A DNA stretch of 33,579 bases from Hyphomonadaceae bacterium (GTDB lineage Bacteria > Pseudomonadota > Alphaproteobacteria > Caulobacterales > Hyphomonadaceae): assembly GCA_030697555.1 (NCBI GenBank), contig JAUYPV010000104.1, positions 1 to 33,579 of the forward strand, written 5' to 3'. Positions within the stretch are counted from its first letter, which is position 1; each line of letters opens with the position of its first letter. Under the pieces are notes generated by a model. It saw only the letters and a list, made by a program, of their open reading frames with translations. It made no database searches and had not been told where the DNA came from. The translations under genes were made by a program, and so were the position numbers. This document shows, piece by piece, positions 14,709-25,745 of this stretch.

Positions 14709-15224
14709 ATGAGCGGAATGATTCGTATTCTGGGCGTCGATCCGGGGCTTAGGCTCACCGGCTGGGGCGTGATCACGATGGATGGCCCGCGGCTGGCCTG
14801 GATCGCCCACGGTGTCATTGCGCCCGATCCGGAGGCGGACATGGCCGTCCGGCTGGCGATGCTGGCCGAAGGCCTGCGTGCCGTGATCCACGACCATGAG
14901 CCGCACGAGTCGGCGGTCGAGGAGACGTTCGTCAATATCAACCCGAAGTCGACCTTGCTGCTGGGGCAGGCGCGCGGTGTCGTGCTGGCGACGCTGGCGG
15001 CGGCGCGGCTGAAGGTAGCCGAGTTCGCGGCGCGCAAAGTGAAACAGTCGATCGTCGGCACGGGCGCCGCGGACAAGACGCAGGTCGCTTTCATGGTGCG
15101 CCGCCTGCTGCCCAAGGCGGGCGAAGTGTCGGCCGATGCGGCCGATGCGCTGGCGGTTGCGATCTGCGGCGCGCACCACCGGCCGCCGAAGGTCAGCCCT
15201 GCGCAGCAAAGGCTCAAGGCATGA
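14709..15224 (+). CDS. ruvC: Crossover junction endodeoxyribonuclease RuvC
   Basis: A 171-residue protein. The RNase H-like catalytic carboxylates are visible: G-V-D-P-G near the N-terminus, V-E-E-T-F in the middle and D-A-A-D-A-L-A near the C-terminus. It resolves Holliday junctions after RuvAB branch migration. ATG 14709 gives the usual family length; ATG 14718 is the alternative. It overlaps ruvA by 4 bp (ATGA), indicating translational coupling, and carries a LexA box upstream, so it is expected to be DNA-damage inducible. Confidence 0.96.
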   Translation: MSGMIRILGVDPGLRLTGWGVITMDGPRLAWIAHGVIAPDPEADMAVRLAMLAEGLRAVIHDHEPHESAVEETFVNINPKSTLLLGQARGVVLATLAAARLKVAEFAARKVKQSIVGTGAADKTQVAFMVRRLLPKAGEVSADAADALAVAICGAHHRPPKVSPAQQRLKA

Positions 15225-15844
15225 TCGGCCGTCTGAAGGGTGTGATCGCCGCGGTGGGCGAAGGCCAGGCGCTGATCGATGTCGGCGGCGTCGGCTATCT
15301 CGTCCATGCAGGCTCGCGCACGCTGGCGCGCATGGTGGTCGGCGAAGCGGCGGAGATCTTCGTCGAGACGCAGATGTCAGAAAGCGCGATCCGGTTGTTT
15401 GGCTTCGTCACGGGAGAAGAACGCGCCTGGTTCGCGCGGCTGCAGGACGCGCCGGGCGTCGGCGCCAAGCTGGCGCTGGCGATCCTCGACACGCTGACCT
15501 TGCCGCAGCTCATGGACGCGATCGCCCTGGGGGACACGACCGCGATCAGCCGCTCGCATGGCGTCGGCAAGAAGCTGGCCGAGCGGATCGTCACCGAGTT
15601 CAAGGGCAAGCCGCCGCCAATGGGCCTGTTTGCGGCGAACCTCAGCGTTGCGGGCGGGGGCCCCACGCCTGTCTCCGCGCCTTCGGGCGCACGAGCGGAT
15701 GCCGTCTCGGCCCTGGTCAATCTCGGCTACAATCAGGCGGATGCGGCCCGCGCCGTGGCGCAGGCCGCTCGCGACATCGGCGAGGACGCCAAGGAAGCGG
15801 CGCTGATCCGCGCCGCGCTGAAAGCGCTTGCGCCGGTCAACTAG
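15221..15844 (+). CDS. ruvA: Holliday junction branch migration protein RuvA
   Basis: A 207-residue protein of normal family length. It starts M-I-G-R-L-K-G with the OB-fold domain I, then the helix-hairpin-helix domain II (P-G-V-G-A-K-L-A and S-H-G-V-G-K-K-L-A-E-R-I), a flexible Pro/Gly-rich linker (about residues 138-158) and the small domain III that contacts RuvB (A-L-V-N-L-G-Y-N-Q-A-D-A). The RuvA tetramer binds the four-way junction and loads RuvB. It is co-transcribed with ruvC by 4-bp overlap. ruvB is not next to it here but about 4.4 kb further on. Confidence 0.97.
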   Translation: MIGRLKGVIAAVGEGQALIDVGGVGYLVHAGSRTLARMVVGEAAEIFVETQMSESAIRLFGFVTGEERAWFARLQDAPGVGAKLALAILDTLTLPQLMDAIALGDTTAISRSHGVGKKLAERIVTEFKGKPPPMGLFAANLSVAGGGPTPVSAPSGARADAVSALVNLGYNQADAARAVAQAARDIGEDAKEAALIRAALKALAPVN

Positions 15845-15853
15845 GCTGGCTGC

Positions 15854-16537
15854 TCAGGACCCCGCGACAATCCGCTCCCGCGCCGAGGCCTGATCCGAGA
15901 GCTTCGCCACCGCGAAGATCACCAGCGAACAGCCGATCGGGAAGATGAACTCGTTGACGACCGTCGCCCACAGGCGCGGCGGCGGAAGCGGCGCGCCATT
16001 CGCCATGCTCTGCATGTTGAGCCAGACGATGAGGGCGGCGAACAACACACCGAAGCCCAGGCCGATGAGCGTGTGGTTCGTCAGCGTGGACCTTGGCGTA
16101 CGGATCACCATGCCGAGCACGAAGCCGAGGGCCGCGTACTCCAGCGCCTTCACCGTGGCGATCTGGTAGGTGAGCGCATTGATCTGGTCCATCGGCTGGC
16201 CGGCCATCCAGGCGACACCGCGCTGCGTGCCCTTGGCGGCGGCGAAGGCGACCGGGGCGCAGATCAGGCCCAGCAGGCCCATCAGTTGTGGCACGCTCTT
16301 GGCGGCGACGATGCCGATGGCGACGCCGCCGCAGACGATGACCGACCAGGTGACGCCGTTGGCGATATCTACCATCAGCTGAATGAGAGGAAGCTTCGCG
16401 CCTGCGCCGATCTTGGCGGAGAAGACGCCGATCTGGACGAGGAGACCGAGCAGGATCGCGATCCATGCCGCGGTGAAGATGGTGTTCAGGAGCTTGTTGC
16501 TGCCCTGTCTTGCGGGGGCGGTTTCGGCTTGGGTCAT
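15854..16537 (-). CDS. Hypothetical multi-pass membrane protein
   Basis: A 227-residue protein with about five or six hydrophobic segments, a short polar N-terminus and a charged C-terminus. I recognise no family. Glycine/alanine-rich helices and a conserved-looking L-I-G-L-G-F-G-V-L-F segment suggest a small integral membrane protein. It converges on ruvA with a 9-bp gap and is followed upstream by the DUF445 gene on the same strand (166 bp away), so they may or may not be co-transcribed. Confidence 0.7.
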   Translation of the reverse strand: MTQAETAPARQGSNKLLNTIFTAAWIAILLGLLVQIGVFSAKIGAGAKLPLIQLMVDIANGVTWSVIVCGGVAIGIVAAKSVPQLMGLLGLICAPVAFAAAKGTQRGVAWMAGQPMDQINALTYQIATVKALEYAALGFVLGMVIRTPRSTLTNHTLIGLGFGVLFAALIVWLNMQSMANGAPLPPPRLWATVVNEFIFPIGCSLVIFAVAKLSDQASARERIVAGS

Positions 16538-16703
16538 GGCGGCGGATGCCTGGCTGAGTGGGACGTTGTTACCCTCTTTTTGCGTTTTGCGCTCGTCCGG
16601 GCAAGCTTTTCGGCGAGCTGGGATGGAAGGCGGAGGCCTTGTGGCGCCGCGCCTAGGGCCCTATCGTTTGAACCAGCGTTGGAATGGCAAGGCTGCCGCA
16701 GCG

Positions 16704-17966
16704 CTAACCCAGCAGAAGCGATCCGGTGTGCAGCAGAAGGCCCACTGTACCGCCGATTACAGTTCCGTTGAGGCGGATGAACTGCAGGTCCTGGCCGACA
16801 TTGGTCTCCAGCTTGGAGACAATCGTTTGTGTGTCCCAGTCGCGGATTGTTTCCGAAACGAGCTTGGCCACATCCTCGCCATGCCGGGCGGCAAGGTCGA
16901 CCAGCAGGGCGCGGATACGCGCGTTCAGCGCACTGCGCACTTCGGGCTCGCGCAGCAGGCCGGCGCCGAGATTGACCATCGCGCCGGCGAGCCAATCGCG
17001 CAGGCGGCCATTGGGATCCTCGCAGTCGCGGCGCAGGGCGGACTTGAATTCGGACCAGCCAGCCTCGACGACGCCCGCGACAGTAGGATGCGCCGCCGCT
17101 TCGCGCAGCCAGCTTCCGATGCGCGCCTGCAGGACAGGGTCCTCCTTCAGGTCGCGGGCAAACTTGGTGACGATGTCGTTGATGCGTTCGCGGATCGGAT
17201 GATGTGGATCGTGGACCGCGTCGTAGATCAGGTCTTCCAGCGCGCGCACGATGGATTCCGAAGCTCGCTGGTCGATGCCGGCGAGACGGGCGAGCCAACC
17301 GGAACGCTCGCGCACCTTCACACGAATGAGCCCCTGGTATTCCTGCAGGAGGCGGAAACCTTCCTTGAGGCCGGTGTCGAGCAGCGCCTGGTGGCGGCCC
17401 TGCTCCGCCAGCGCCTCGAGCACCGAGCCGAAGGCGGGGGCGACCTGTGTGCCCTGCGCCGCGTCGGCAGCCTGAGAGCGGAGGAAGTTCGCGACGGTGT
17501 CGTCATCCAGCGTATCGAGCAGGGTGGGGATGGCGATGACGAGTTCGCTAGCGACGGCCCCCGACTGCGCGGGATCGGCCAGCCATTTGCCGAGGCCCTC
17601 GGAAAGGTCGGCGTCCTTCACCCGCTCCGCGACCAGCTCGGGTTTGAGGAAGTTGTCTGCGATGAAGCGACCGACCGCGTCGGCGATACGCGGCTGGTTG
17701 CGCGGGATGACGGCGGTATGCGGGATCGGCAGACCCAGCGGCCGGCGGAAGATGGCCGAGACCGCGAACCAGTCGGCAAGGCCGCCCACCATCGAGGCTT
17801 CAGCGAAGGCGCGTACATAGCCCCAGACATCGCCCCAGAGCTCCCCCGGCGGTATCCAGATGTGGGAAAAGACGAAAAGAATCGACATCGCCAGCAGCAG
17901 GCCGGTCGCCCAGCGCCGCATGCGTATGAGCCCCGGCGGCTCTGGGATTCGATCGGGCTTGCTCAT
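16704..17966 (-). CDS. DUF445 (YjiN-like) membrane protein
   Basis: A 420-residue protein with one N-terminal transmembrane segment (about residues 17-35), the DUF445 signature region V-G-G-L-A-D-W-F-A-V-S-A-I-F-R-R-P-L-G-L-P-I-P-H-T-A at about residues 60-85, a long helical middle with repeated short domains, and a C-terminal hydrophobic segment (G-G-T-V-G-L-L-L-H-T). This matches DUF445 proteins such as E. coli YjiN in layout and length. The function is unknown; a structural or shape-related envelope role has been proposed for the wider family. It is monocistronic or paired with 15854. Confidence 0.9.
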   Translation of the reverse strand: MSKPDRIPEPPGLIRMRRWATGLLLAMSILFVFSHIWIPPGELWGDVWGYVRAFAEASMVGGLADWFAVSAIFRRPLGLPIPHTAVIPRNQPRIADAVGRFIADNFLKPELVAERVKDADLSEGLGKWLADPAQSGAVASELVIAIPTLLDTLDDDTVANFLRSQAADAAQGTQVAPAFGSVLEALAEQGRHQALLDTGLKEGFRLLQEYQGLIRVKVRERSGWLARLAGIDQRASESIVRALEDLIYDAVHDPHHPIRERINDIVTKFARDLKEDPVLQARIGSWLREAAAHPTVAGVVEAGWSEFKSALRRDCEDPNGRLRDWLAGAMVNLGAGLLREPEVRSALNARIRALLVDLAARHGEDVAKLVSETIRDWDTQTIVSKLETNVGQDLQFIRLNGTVIGGTVGLLLHTGSLLLG

Positions 17967-18075
17967 CGTGCGGCGGTTGGGCGTCTCATGTGTCCTCGTA
18001 TAATGATATAGGCGCTGGCCGTTCGGGGAAGTAACGCCTTAGAGGCGACAAAGACGCGGCGAATCAGGGGACGGC

Positions 18076-18357
18076 ATGAGTCTGGAAGAAATTATCGGCA
18101 GTCTGGCGGCTGTGCTGACCACCACATCGTTTCTGCCGCAGGCGGTCCATGTGCTTCGCACCCGCGATACCCAGGCGATTTCGCTGACCATGTACACGCT
18201 GTTCACGGTCGGGATCACGCTGTGGGGCGTATACGGCCTGATGACCAACCAGCCCTCGATCATCGCCGCAAACGGCATCACCGTCGTGCTGGCGGGGCTG
18301 ATCCTCTGCCTCAAGATACGCGACGTGCTGGCGGCGAAACGGAAGGCCGGCGCCTGA
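18076..18357 (+). CDS. SemiSWEET-type sugar transporter
   Basis: A 93-residue protein with three predicted membrane helices. The first contains T-T-S-F-L-P-Q-A, the PQ-loop signature of the SWEET/SemiSWEET superfamily, followed by T-R-D-T-Q-A-I-S-L-T-M-Y-T-L-F and W-G-V-Y-G. Bacterial SemiSWEETs are about 85-100 residues, dimerise and pass small sugars by facilitated diffusion. The ATG at 18076 is preceded by GGGGACGGC. It lies alone between two minus-strand genes. Confidence 0.9.
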   Translation: MSLEEIIGSLAAVLTTTSFLPQAVHVLRTRDTQAISLTMYTLFTVGITLWGVYGLMTNQPSIIAANGITVVLAGLILCLKIRDVLAAKRKAGA

Positions 18358-18373
18358 CCGGGCTTCCATACCG

Positions 18374-20104
18374 TTAGAACACAGCTTTCGGCGCTTCCTT
18401 CATCATGGCGCCGCGCACCAGCGGGATCGGCGGGCCGCCGTAGGAGAGGAAGGCGTCGTGGAAATCCTTCCAGCACGCTTTCGGGTCCGTGCCGCCTTTC
18501 GCCGCGCACCAGTCCTCGCGCAGCTTGCGGATCATCAGCTTGCCCATGGTGTAGTTGAGATAGGCCGGATCATAGGCGCCGCGGGCTGACTGCTGCTCGG
18601 CCGTGCCCTCGTCCTGGTAGCCCTCCTCCATGAACATCTTTTTCGACTCGGCCAGCGTCATGCCCTTCGCATGCATGCCGATCGCCGACAGGAAGCGCAC
18701 ATTGCGCAGCGTGGCATTGGTAAGCTGTCCGATGTGCGTTTCGGGATCGCCGTTCCCGAGGCCTTCCTCCCACATCATTTCCTCGGTGTAGTGCGCCCAG
18801 CCTTCGGCGAAGGCGTAGCCGACATAGAGCTTGCCGAAGATCGACTCCGAGCGATTCGAATGCAGGAACTGCAGGAAGTGACCCGGCCAGACTTCGTGCA
18901 CGGACGTGAACAGCAGGTTCGCTTTGCCGGGAACATAGGCGAGCTGCTTGGCCTTCGACCATTTCGGGTCGGGCGCCGCGATGTTGTAGTAGGACGGCAT
19001 GTTCTTCTCGAACGGCCCCGGAATGTCGATATAGGCGCCGTTCTGCGCGTTGTAGGGCGGGGACTGCTTGACCTTCGCTTCTTCCTCGCCGGGGATCGAC
19101 ACGACGTTCTTGTCGATCAGGAACTGCTTCAGGTCGACCAACTGTTTCGTGGCGTAGCCGACGAAGTCGCCGCCATCCGGCTTGGACGCTTCCTCCTTGG
19201 CGACGCAGTCCTGGATAGACTTTCCTGGCGCGAAGGCCTTGCAGGCCTCGGCAAGCGCCTCCTGGTTGCGCTTGAGATCGGCGAGGCCGATCGCCTCGAG
19301 TTCGTCGAGCGAGGCGTCGACGCGCTCGGTGGCGTAGAGCATCTTCGAGAGCATGTCCGCGCCCATCGCGAAGTCCTCGGTCTGCGCGCCGCGCAAGCTT
19401 TCGAGATAGGCGGCAAAACCGGTGAACGCGGCAGCGGCCTCGCCGGTCGCCTTGACGAGTTCAGCCTGGCCGACTTCGTCGCCCTGGCCCTTGAACGCCT
19501 CGACCACATCCTTTTTCACGAAATCGGCGAGCGGGCCGAAGCTCGCAACGCCGATGTCGATATAGGCGCGCGGCATCGGGCCTTTGAGGTTGGCCTTCGC
19601 GTTCTCAAGAGCCGCCGGAACGTTGGACGCCCACTTGGCCAGCGCCTTCATGCGCGTGGCGGGGTCAGCATAGGGCCGGTCGAGATAGACACCCGGATCG
19701 ATGCTGTAGAAGGTCGGGTTCTTGTGCGGCCAGTCGGCGGCCTCGAGGAAGAACAGCGAGCCGTCGATATTGGCCAGCACATAATCGCGCTCGAACTTTT
19801 GCGGATCGGTAAGGGCTGCGGCATCGATACCCTCGACGCGCGTCTTCCAGGTGTGCAGGCGCTCGACCTCGGCCTTGAGTCCGGCCTCACTCCAGTCGGG
19901 CATGACGCCGTCGTATTCGTGGCGGCCCTGATAGACTGCGAAATCGGGATTGGCCTTGAGGTCGCTCTCGATCCACTCGTTGACCGTCGCGCCCCAGTCG
20001 ACCGCCGCGACCGGAGGCGTCGCCGGTTTGCTGTCACAGGCGCTGAGCGCCATCAGCGCTGCGCCGCCAAGCGCAAGCGCCTTCAGTTTCGTGCCGATTC
20101 GCAT
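18374..20104 (-). CDS. DUF885 lipoprotein, putative metallopeptidase-like
   Basis: A 576-residue protein. ATG 20104 follows AGGGTGAGC and starts a lipoprotein signal with LSAC (about residues 20-23); ATG 20116 is four codons upstream. The DUF885 signature [12 protein letters not shown] is at about residues 399-410 and [14 protein letters not shown] about 20 residues later, resembling a gluzincin-like HExxH...E arrangement. The family is common and exported in Caulobacterales and Xanthomonadales relatives, with peptidase activity presumed rather than shown. It lies between ruvCA and ruvB and ends 16 bp from the convergent SemiSWEET gene. Confidence 0.9.
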   Translation of the reverse strand: MRIGTKLKALALGGAALMALSACDSKPATPPVAAVDWGATVNEWIESDLKANPDFAVYQGRHEYDGVMPDWSEAGLKAEVERLHTWKTRVEGIDAAALTDPQKFERDYVLANIDGSLFFLEAADWPHKNPTFYSIDPGVYLDRPYADPATRMKALAKWASNVPAALENAKANLKGPMPRAYIDIGVASFGPLADFVKKDVVEAFKGQGDEVGQAELVKATGEAAAAFTGFAAYLESLRGAQTEDFAMGADMLSKMLYATERVDASLDELEAIGLADLKRNQEALAEACKAFAPGKSIQDCVAKEEASKPDGGDFVGYATKQLVDLKQFLIDKNVVSIPGEEEAKVKQSPPYNAQNGAYIDIPGPFEKNMPSYYNIAAPDPKWSKAKQLAYVPGKANLLFTSVHEVWPGHFLQFLHSNRSESIFGKLYVGYAFAEGWAHYTEEMMWEEGLGNGDPETHIGQLTNATLRNVRFLSAIGMHAKGMTLAESKKMFMEEGYQDEGTAEQQSARGAYDPAYLNYTMGKLMIRKLREDWCAAKGGTDPKACWKDFHDAFLSYGGPPIPLVRGAMMKEAPKAVF

Positions 20105-20201
20105 GCTCACCCTCATATCGAAAAGCGATGCAATCTCGCGCCGCGCCGGTGCAAAGGCAATCGCTGGAAAAGCTCAGCAAACCGGGCGTTCCGGCCGTAA
20201 C

Positions 20202-20216
20202 GTTTCCTTTTCGTTC
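20202..20216 (+). promoter_or_regulatory. Near-perfect LexA (SOS) box upstream of ruvB
   Basis: The sequence reads GTTT, seven bases, GTTC: one mismatch from GTTC-N7-GTTC. It ends 15 bp before the ruvB start. The second, independent occurrence in front of a ruv gene in one window makes chance unlikely. Confidence 0.7.
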
Positions 20217-20231
20217 GGGCATGTAGTAACT

Positions 20232-21278
20232 ATGCCCATGGCCCGCGACGGCGACATCACCGACCCTGAACGCCAGCCCGGCGAGGCGCTGGACCGTGCA
20301 CTGCGGCCCAGCCGGTTTGACGAGTTCACGGGTCAGGTGGCGGCCAAGGCCAACCTGAAAATCTTCGTCGAGGCCGCCCGCAAGCGCGGCGATGCGCTCG
20401 ACCACGTACTGCTGTCAGGCCCGCCCGGCCTCGGCAAGACGACGCTGGCGCAGATCCTGTCGAAAGAGATGGGCGTCGGTTTCCGCTCCACCTCCGGCCC
20501 TGTTATCGCCAAGGCGGGAGACCTTGCGGCGCTGCTCACCAACCTCGAAGCGCGCGACGTGCTGTTCATCGACGAGATCCACCGCCTGCCGGCGCATGTG
20601 GAGGAAATCCTCTATCCGGCGATGGAGGATCACTCGCTCGATCTCATCATCGGCGATGGCCCGGCCGCGCGCTCGGTGAAGATCGAGCTGCAGCCATTTA
20701 CGCTGATCGGCGCAACGACGCGGGCAGGGCTGCTTTCCACCCCCCTGCGTGACCGGTTCGGTATTCCGGTCCGCCTCGATTTCTACACGCGCGAGGAGCT
20801 GGGTTCCATCGTGCGCAAGGCAGGGGCAAAGCTCCAGGCGCCGATCACGCAGGACGGGGCAGAGGAAATCGCCGGCCGGTCGCGCGGCACGCCTCGTATC
20901 GCGATCCGGCTGCTGCGCCGCGTGCGCGACTTCTGCGATGCGGATAGCGTCAAGATCGATCGCGCATCGGCCTCGAAAGCGCTGGCGCGGCTCGAGGTCG
21001 ATGAGGACGGGCTCGATGCGCTCGATCGGCGCTATCTGCAGGCGCTGGTGAAAACCTATTCCGGCGGACCCGTTGGCGCCGACACGCTCGCGGCCGCGCT
21101 TTCGGAAGCGCGTGACGCCGTGGAAGAGGTGATCGAGCCTTATCTGATGCAGCAGGGCTTCGTCGCCCGCACGCCGCGCGGCCGCGTGGCGACGCCGCGG
21201 GCCTGGGAACGCATCGGACTCAAGGCGCCGGCGAGCTTTCAGCAGCCGTTGTTCGGAAACGAGGACGACGACTCCTGA
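20232..21278 (+). CDS. ruvB: Holliday junction branch migration helicase RuvB
   Basis: A 348-residue protein; ATG 20238 is an equally good start. The Walker A motif [11 protein letters not shown] lies at about residues 63-73, Walker [10 protein letters not shown] at about 112-120, sensor 1 I-G-A-T-T-R-A-G at about 160, and the arginine-finger/sensor region D-R-F-G-I follows. The C-terminal winged helix has [10 protein letters not shown]. RuvB hexamers pump DNA through the RuvA-bound junction. It is separated from ruvCA but has its own LexA box, and its stop overlaps the ridA start (TGATG). Confidence 0.97.
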   Translation: MPMARDGDITDPERQPGEALDRALRPSRFDEFTGQVAAKANLKIFVEAARKRGDALDHVLLSGPPGLGKTTLAQILSKEMGVGFRSTSGPVIAKAGDLAALLTNLEARDVLFIDEIHRLPAHVEEILYPAMEDHSLDLIIGDGPAARSVKIELQPFTLIGATTRAGLLSTPLRDRFGIPVRLDFYTREELGSIVRKAGAKLQAPITQDGAEEIAGRSRGTPRIAIRLLRRVRDFCDADSVKIDRASASKALARLEVDEDGLDALDRRYLQALVKTYSGGPVGADTLAAALSEARDAVEEVIEPYLMQQGFVARTPRGRVATPRAWERIGLKAPASFQQPLFGNEDDDS

Positions 21279-21661
21279 TGGAGCGGCGGGCGATCAACGC
21301 GCCAGACGCGCCCACAGCCTCGGGCGGATATTCGCAGGCCGTCGAGATCGCCGGTGCAAAGCGCCTGCTGTTCATCAGCGGCCAGATTCCCGTTGATGCC
21401 GCTGGCGCGCTTCCGCCCACATTCCGCGAGCAGTGCCTGCTCGCCTGGGCCAATGTCGAAGCGCAGCTGCGCGCCGCGGGACTGGACCTCTCGCACCTCG
21501 TCAAGGTGACCACGTTCCTCGCCGATCGAAGCCACGCCATGGAGAATCGCGAAGTCCGCAACGAGGTGCTGGGCGACCTGAAGCCAGCGCTGACCGTGAT
21601 CATCGCCGGCATCTTCGACAGGTCGTGGCTGATCGAGATCGAAGCAATCGCCGCCGAATAG
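21278..21661 (+). CDS. RidA-family protein lacking the usual arginine
   Basis: A 127-residue protein with the YjgF/RidA fold: P-T-A-S-G-G-Y-S-Q-A-V-E, L-F-I-S-G-Q-I-P-V-D, L-S-H-L-V-K-V-T-T-F-L and I-E-I-E-A-I-A. Enamine/imine deaminase RidA proteins carry an Arg in a P-A-R motif before the last strands; here the corresponding stretch reads K-P-A-L-T-V, so the key Arg is replaced by Leu. It is more likely a member of the non-deaminase Rid subgroups. Its ATG overlaps the ruvB stop, so it should be translated with ruvB and follow SOS induction. Confidence 0.88.
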   Translation: MERRAINAPDAPTASGGYSQAVEIAGAKRLLFISGQIPVDAAGALPPTFREQCLLAWANVEAQLRAAGLDLSHLVKVTTFLADRSHAMENREVRNEVLGDLKPALTVIIAGIFDRSWLIEIEAIAAE

Positions 21662-21669
21662 ACTGCGCC

Positions 21670-22551
21670 TCAGTTCGCGGCGGGCTTGGCCGGCGCTTCC
21701 GTCCGCTCTTTCAGGGTCTTTTCGAAATCAGCCTCGGCCTTGGCGATGAAGGGGCCGAACTCGGCAGGCGCGATGAACGGGTTCGGCGCCTTGGGGTCGG
21801 CCTTGGCCTTGTCGCGCTTGGCCAGCATGCCGAAGAAATCCGGGTGCGGGGCAAGGGGTATGTCGACCTTCATGGTCTTCGCCTTCACGAACGTCTCGCG
21901 GTAGTCGCCGATGATGCCTTCGTACTGCAGCGGAGGCGTGATGCGGTTGGCCGCCACTGTCGCCGAGCAGAACACCAGCAGCTCATAGGGCTTGCCGCCA
22001 TCCTGCACCGTCGCGCCGTAGGAGGTGCAGCCGCGAGTGTGGCCGGGCGTCAGGTTGGCCTTCAGCGCGGTGGCGCCGAGTTTCACCGTGTCGCCGTCGC
22101 GCAGTACGTTGTCGACCCTGACCGGCGGCGCGCTCATCGTCTTCACGCTCTCGCTGCCGAGATAGAAGCCACCCTCAAGCGCCGAGACGTCGCCTTCCAT
22201 GGCGTAGAGCTTGGCGCCGGTGTCCTTCTTGAGCTGCGCCAGACCGCCGGAGTGATCGAAATGCGCATGGCTGTTGAGCAGGATCCTGGTGTCGCTGAGC
22301 TTGAAGCCGAGCTTTGCGATGTTGGCTTCGATCTGCGGCACGGCTTCCGGAATGGCGCCATCGAGCAGGATGTTCCCCTCCGGCGTGACGAACAGGTAAG
22401 CGGCCAGGCCTTCCGTTCCGACATAGTAGACATTGTCGATGATGTGGAACGGCTCGGTGAGCGTACCCCAATTGTTGCGTTGTGCGGATGCGGGTGACGC
22501 AAGGACCACCGCCATCGCCGTGAACGCCAGCGCCGCCTTGAGCTGTCTCAT
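21670..22551 (-). CDS. Exported metallo-beta-lactamase-fold hydrolase, subclass B3 type
   Basis: A 293-residue protein from ATG 22551 (AAGGACAGG upstream). A Sec signal ends A-S-A at about residue 23. Zinc ligands fit subclass B3: N-S-H-A-H-F-D-H-S-G-G (HxHxDH), T-P-G-H-T-R-G-C-T-S-Y and A-P-H-P-D-F-F. B3 enzymes hydrolyse beta-lactams in the periplasm, but many chromosomal relatives in soil and water bacteria have weak or other activity, so resistance cannot be claimed. The gene stands alone, convergent with ridA (8-bp gap) and divergent from the MDR gene. Confidence 0.88.
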   Translation of the reverse strand: MRQLKAALAFTAMAVVLASPASAQRNNWGTLTEPFHIIDNVYYVGTEGLAAYLFVTPEGNILLDGAIPEAVPQIEANIAKLGFKLSDTRILLNSHAHFDHSGGLAQLKKDTGAKLYAMEGDVSALEGGFYLGSESVKTMSAPPVRVDNVLRDGDTVKLGATALKANLTPGHTRGCTSYGATVQDGGKPYELLVFCSATVAANRITPPLQYEGIIGDYRETFVKAKTMKVDIPLAPHPDFFGMLAKRDKAKADPKAPNPFIAPAEFGPFIAKAEADFEKTLKERTEAPAKPAAN

Positions 22552-22658
22552 GGACCTGTCCTTCGTGATTCCCGTTGCGTTTCGAACCGGCGGGGAGACT
22601 ATCGCGGCAAAGAGGCTGCTGGCGAGGCCGGCATGCACAGCGAAAGGGAAGAGACGCC

Positions 22659-23654
22659 ATGCCGCGTAACCGCCAGTTCGTCATCGATCACCTGCCCAAG
22701 GGCAAGCTTGGTCCTGAAGTCTTCAAGCTGGGCGATGGGCCGATGCCCACGCCTGGCGAAGGCGAAGTGCTGCTACGAACCCGCTATATCTCGCTCGACG
22801 CCGCCAACCGCGCCTGGATGTGGGGCGCGACCTATCGTGCCGCGATCAAGGCCGGCGACGTGATGGCGGGCGGGGCGCTGGCCGAGGTGGTGGAGAGCAG
22901 GGCGCCAGGCCTCGCTCCCGGCGATCTCGTGTTCGGCGACACGGGCTGGCAGGATTATGCAGCCGTCCCGGCGAAGCATCTCACCAAGCTCGGCAAGGCC
23001 GAGCCGATGACCCACCTGATGAGCGTCTACGGCATCGCCGGGCTCACCGCGTATTTTGGCCTGCTCGAGTGCGGACAGCCGAAGACGGGTGAAACCGTGG
23101 TGGTGTCGGCGGCGGCCGGATCGGTCGGCATGTTCGTCGGCCAGATCGCCAAGATCAAAGGCTGCCGCACGGTCGGCATCGCCGGCGGCCCGGACAAATG
23201 CGCGTTCCTGACATCGAAGCTCGGCTATGACGTGGCGATCGACTACAAGGCCGGCAACACCGGCCGCGAGCTGCGCGCTTTGTGTCCTGACGGGATCGAC
23301 GTTTATTTCGACAATGTCGGCGGCGACATTTTCGAGGCCTGCCTGTTCAACATGAAGAACCACGGCCGCATCGCCTGCTGCGGCGCGGTCTCGCAATACG
23401 ACGCCCCGGTGCCGCACGGGCCGCGTGGCATACCCGGTCTCATCGTCACCAAGCGCCTCACCCTCAAGGGCTTCGTGGTGATGGACTACGCCGAGCAGAA
23501 CGACAGGGCGCTCGCCGATCTCAAGGGCTGGGTCGCAAGCGGCAAACTCAAGGTCTACGAAGACATCATCGATGGGTTCGAAAATCTTCCGGCCGCGCTG
23601 ATCGGGCTGCTGGCGGGCGAGAACATCGGCAAGCGCATGGTGAAGGTGGTCTGA
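22659..23654 (+). CDS. Zinc-independent MDR oxidoreductase (CurA/YncB-type)
   Basis: A 331-residue protein; ATG 22659 follows AAAGGGAAGAG. It has the medium-chain dehydrogenase layout: an N-terminal GroES-like part lacking zinc-ligand cysteines, a Rossmann domain opening V-V-V-S-A-A-A-G-S-V-G-M-F-V-G, and V-Y-F-D-N-V-G-G-D-I-F typical of the leukotriene-B4-dehydrogenase/curcumin-reductase subgroup. These enzymes use NADPH to reduce alkenals or enones. Such genes often serve detoxification. It converges on ftsH, with the shared terminator between them. Confidence 0.92.
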   Translation: MPRNRQFVIDHLPKGKLGPEVFKLGDGPMPTPGEGEVLLRTRYISLDAANRAWMWGATYRAAIKAGDVMAGGALAEVVESRAPGLAPGDLVFGDTGWQDYAAVPAKHLTKLGKAEPMTHLMSVYGIAGLTAYFGLLECGQPKTGETVVVSAAAGSVGMFVGQIAKIKGCRTVGIAGGPDKCAFLTSKLGYDVAIDYKAGNTGRELRALCPDGIDVYFDNVGGDIFEACLFNMKNHGRIACCGAVSQYDAPVPHGPRGIPGLIVTKRLTLKGFVVMDYAEQNDRALADLKGWVASGKLKVYEDIIDGFENLPAALIGLLAGENIGKRMVKVV

Positions 23655-23688
23655 CAAACGAAAACGGCGGCTCGGGAGAGCCGCCGTT
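23655..23688 (-). terminator. Intrinsic terminator of the tilS-ftsH end
   Basis: An 11-bp perfect stem (AACGGCGGCTC 23663-23673 with GAGCCGCCGTT 23678-23688) closes a 4-nt loop. Read on the minus strand the stem ends in TTTTCGTTTG, a U-rich tract, so it terminates transcription coming out of ftsH (stop at 23711). It may also weakly stop the plus-strand MDR transcript. Confidence 0.85.
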
Positions 23689-23710
23689 CGTGGGTCCGAT
23701 TGTCCACCGA

Positions 23711-25615
<1,905 letters not shown>

Positions 25616-25745
25616 CCACGCGGCCTTTCGATGGGACTACGACCGTTCAAGATAAGCTTCATAGGGCCATAAAACGAGTGCTGAACCGTTAAGCCGCAGT
25701 CACTTTCCTGCGTCTTTTTCGCCTGTGACGGCGCCGGAAGCGGTC

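Noticed and set aside
13496-15307. 603-codon minus-strand frame
   Set aside because: Runs across ruvC, the LexA box and two other genes in shadow frames.
25616-25660. Possible heat-shock promoter for ftsH (CTTGAAC...CCCATCG on the minus strand)
   Set aside because: The spacing between the two elements is too short for a sigma-32 promoter.
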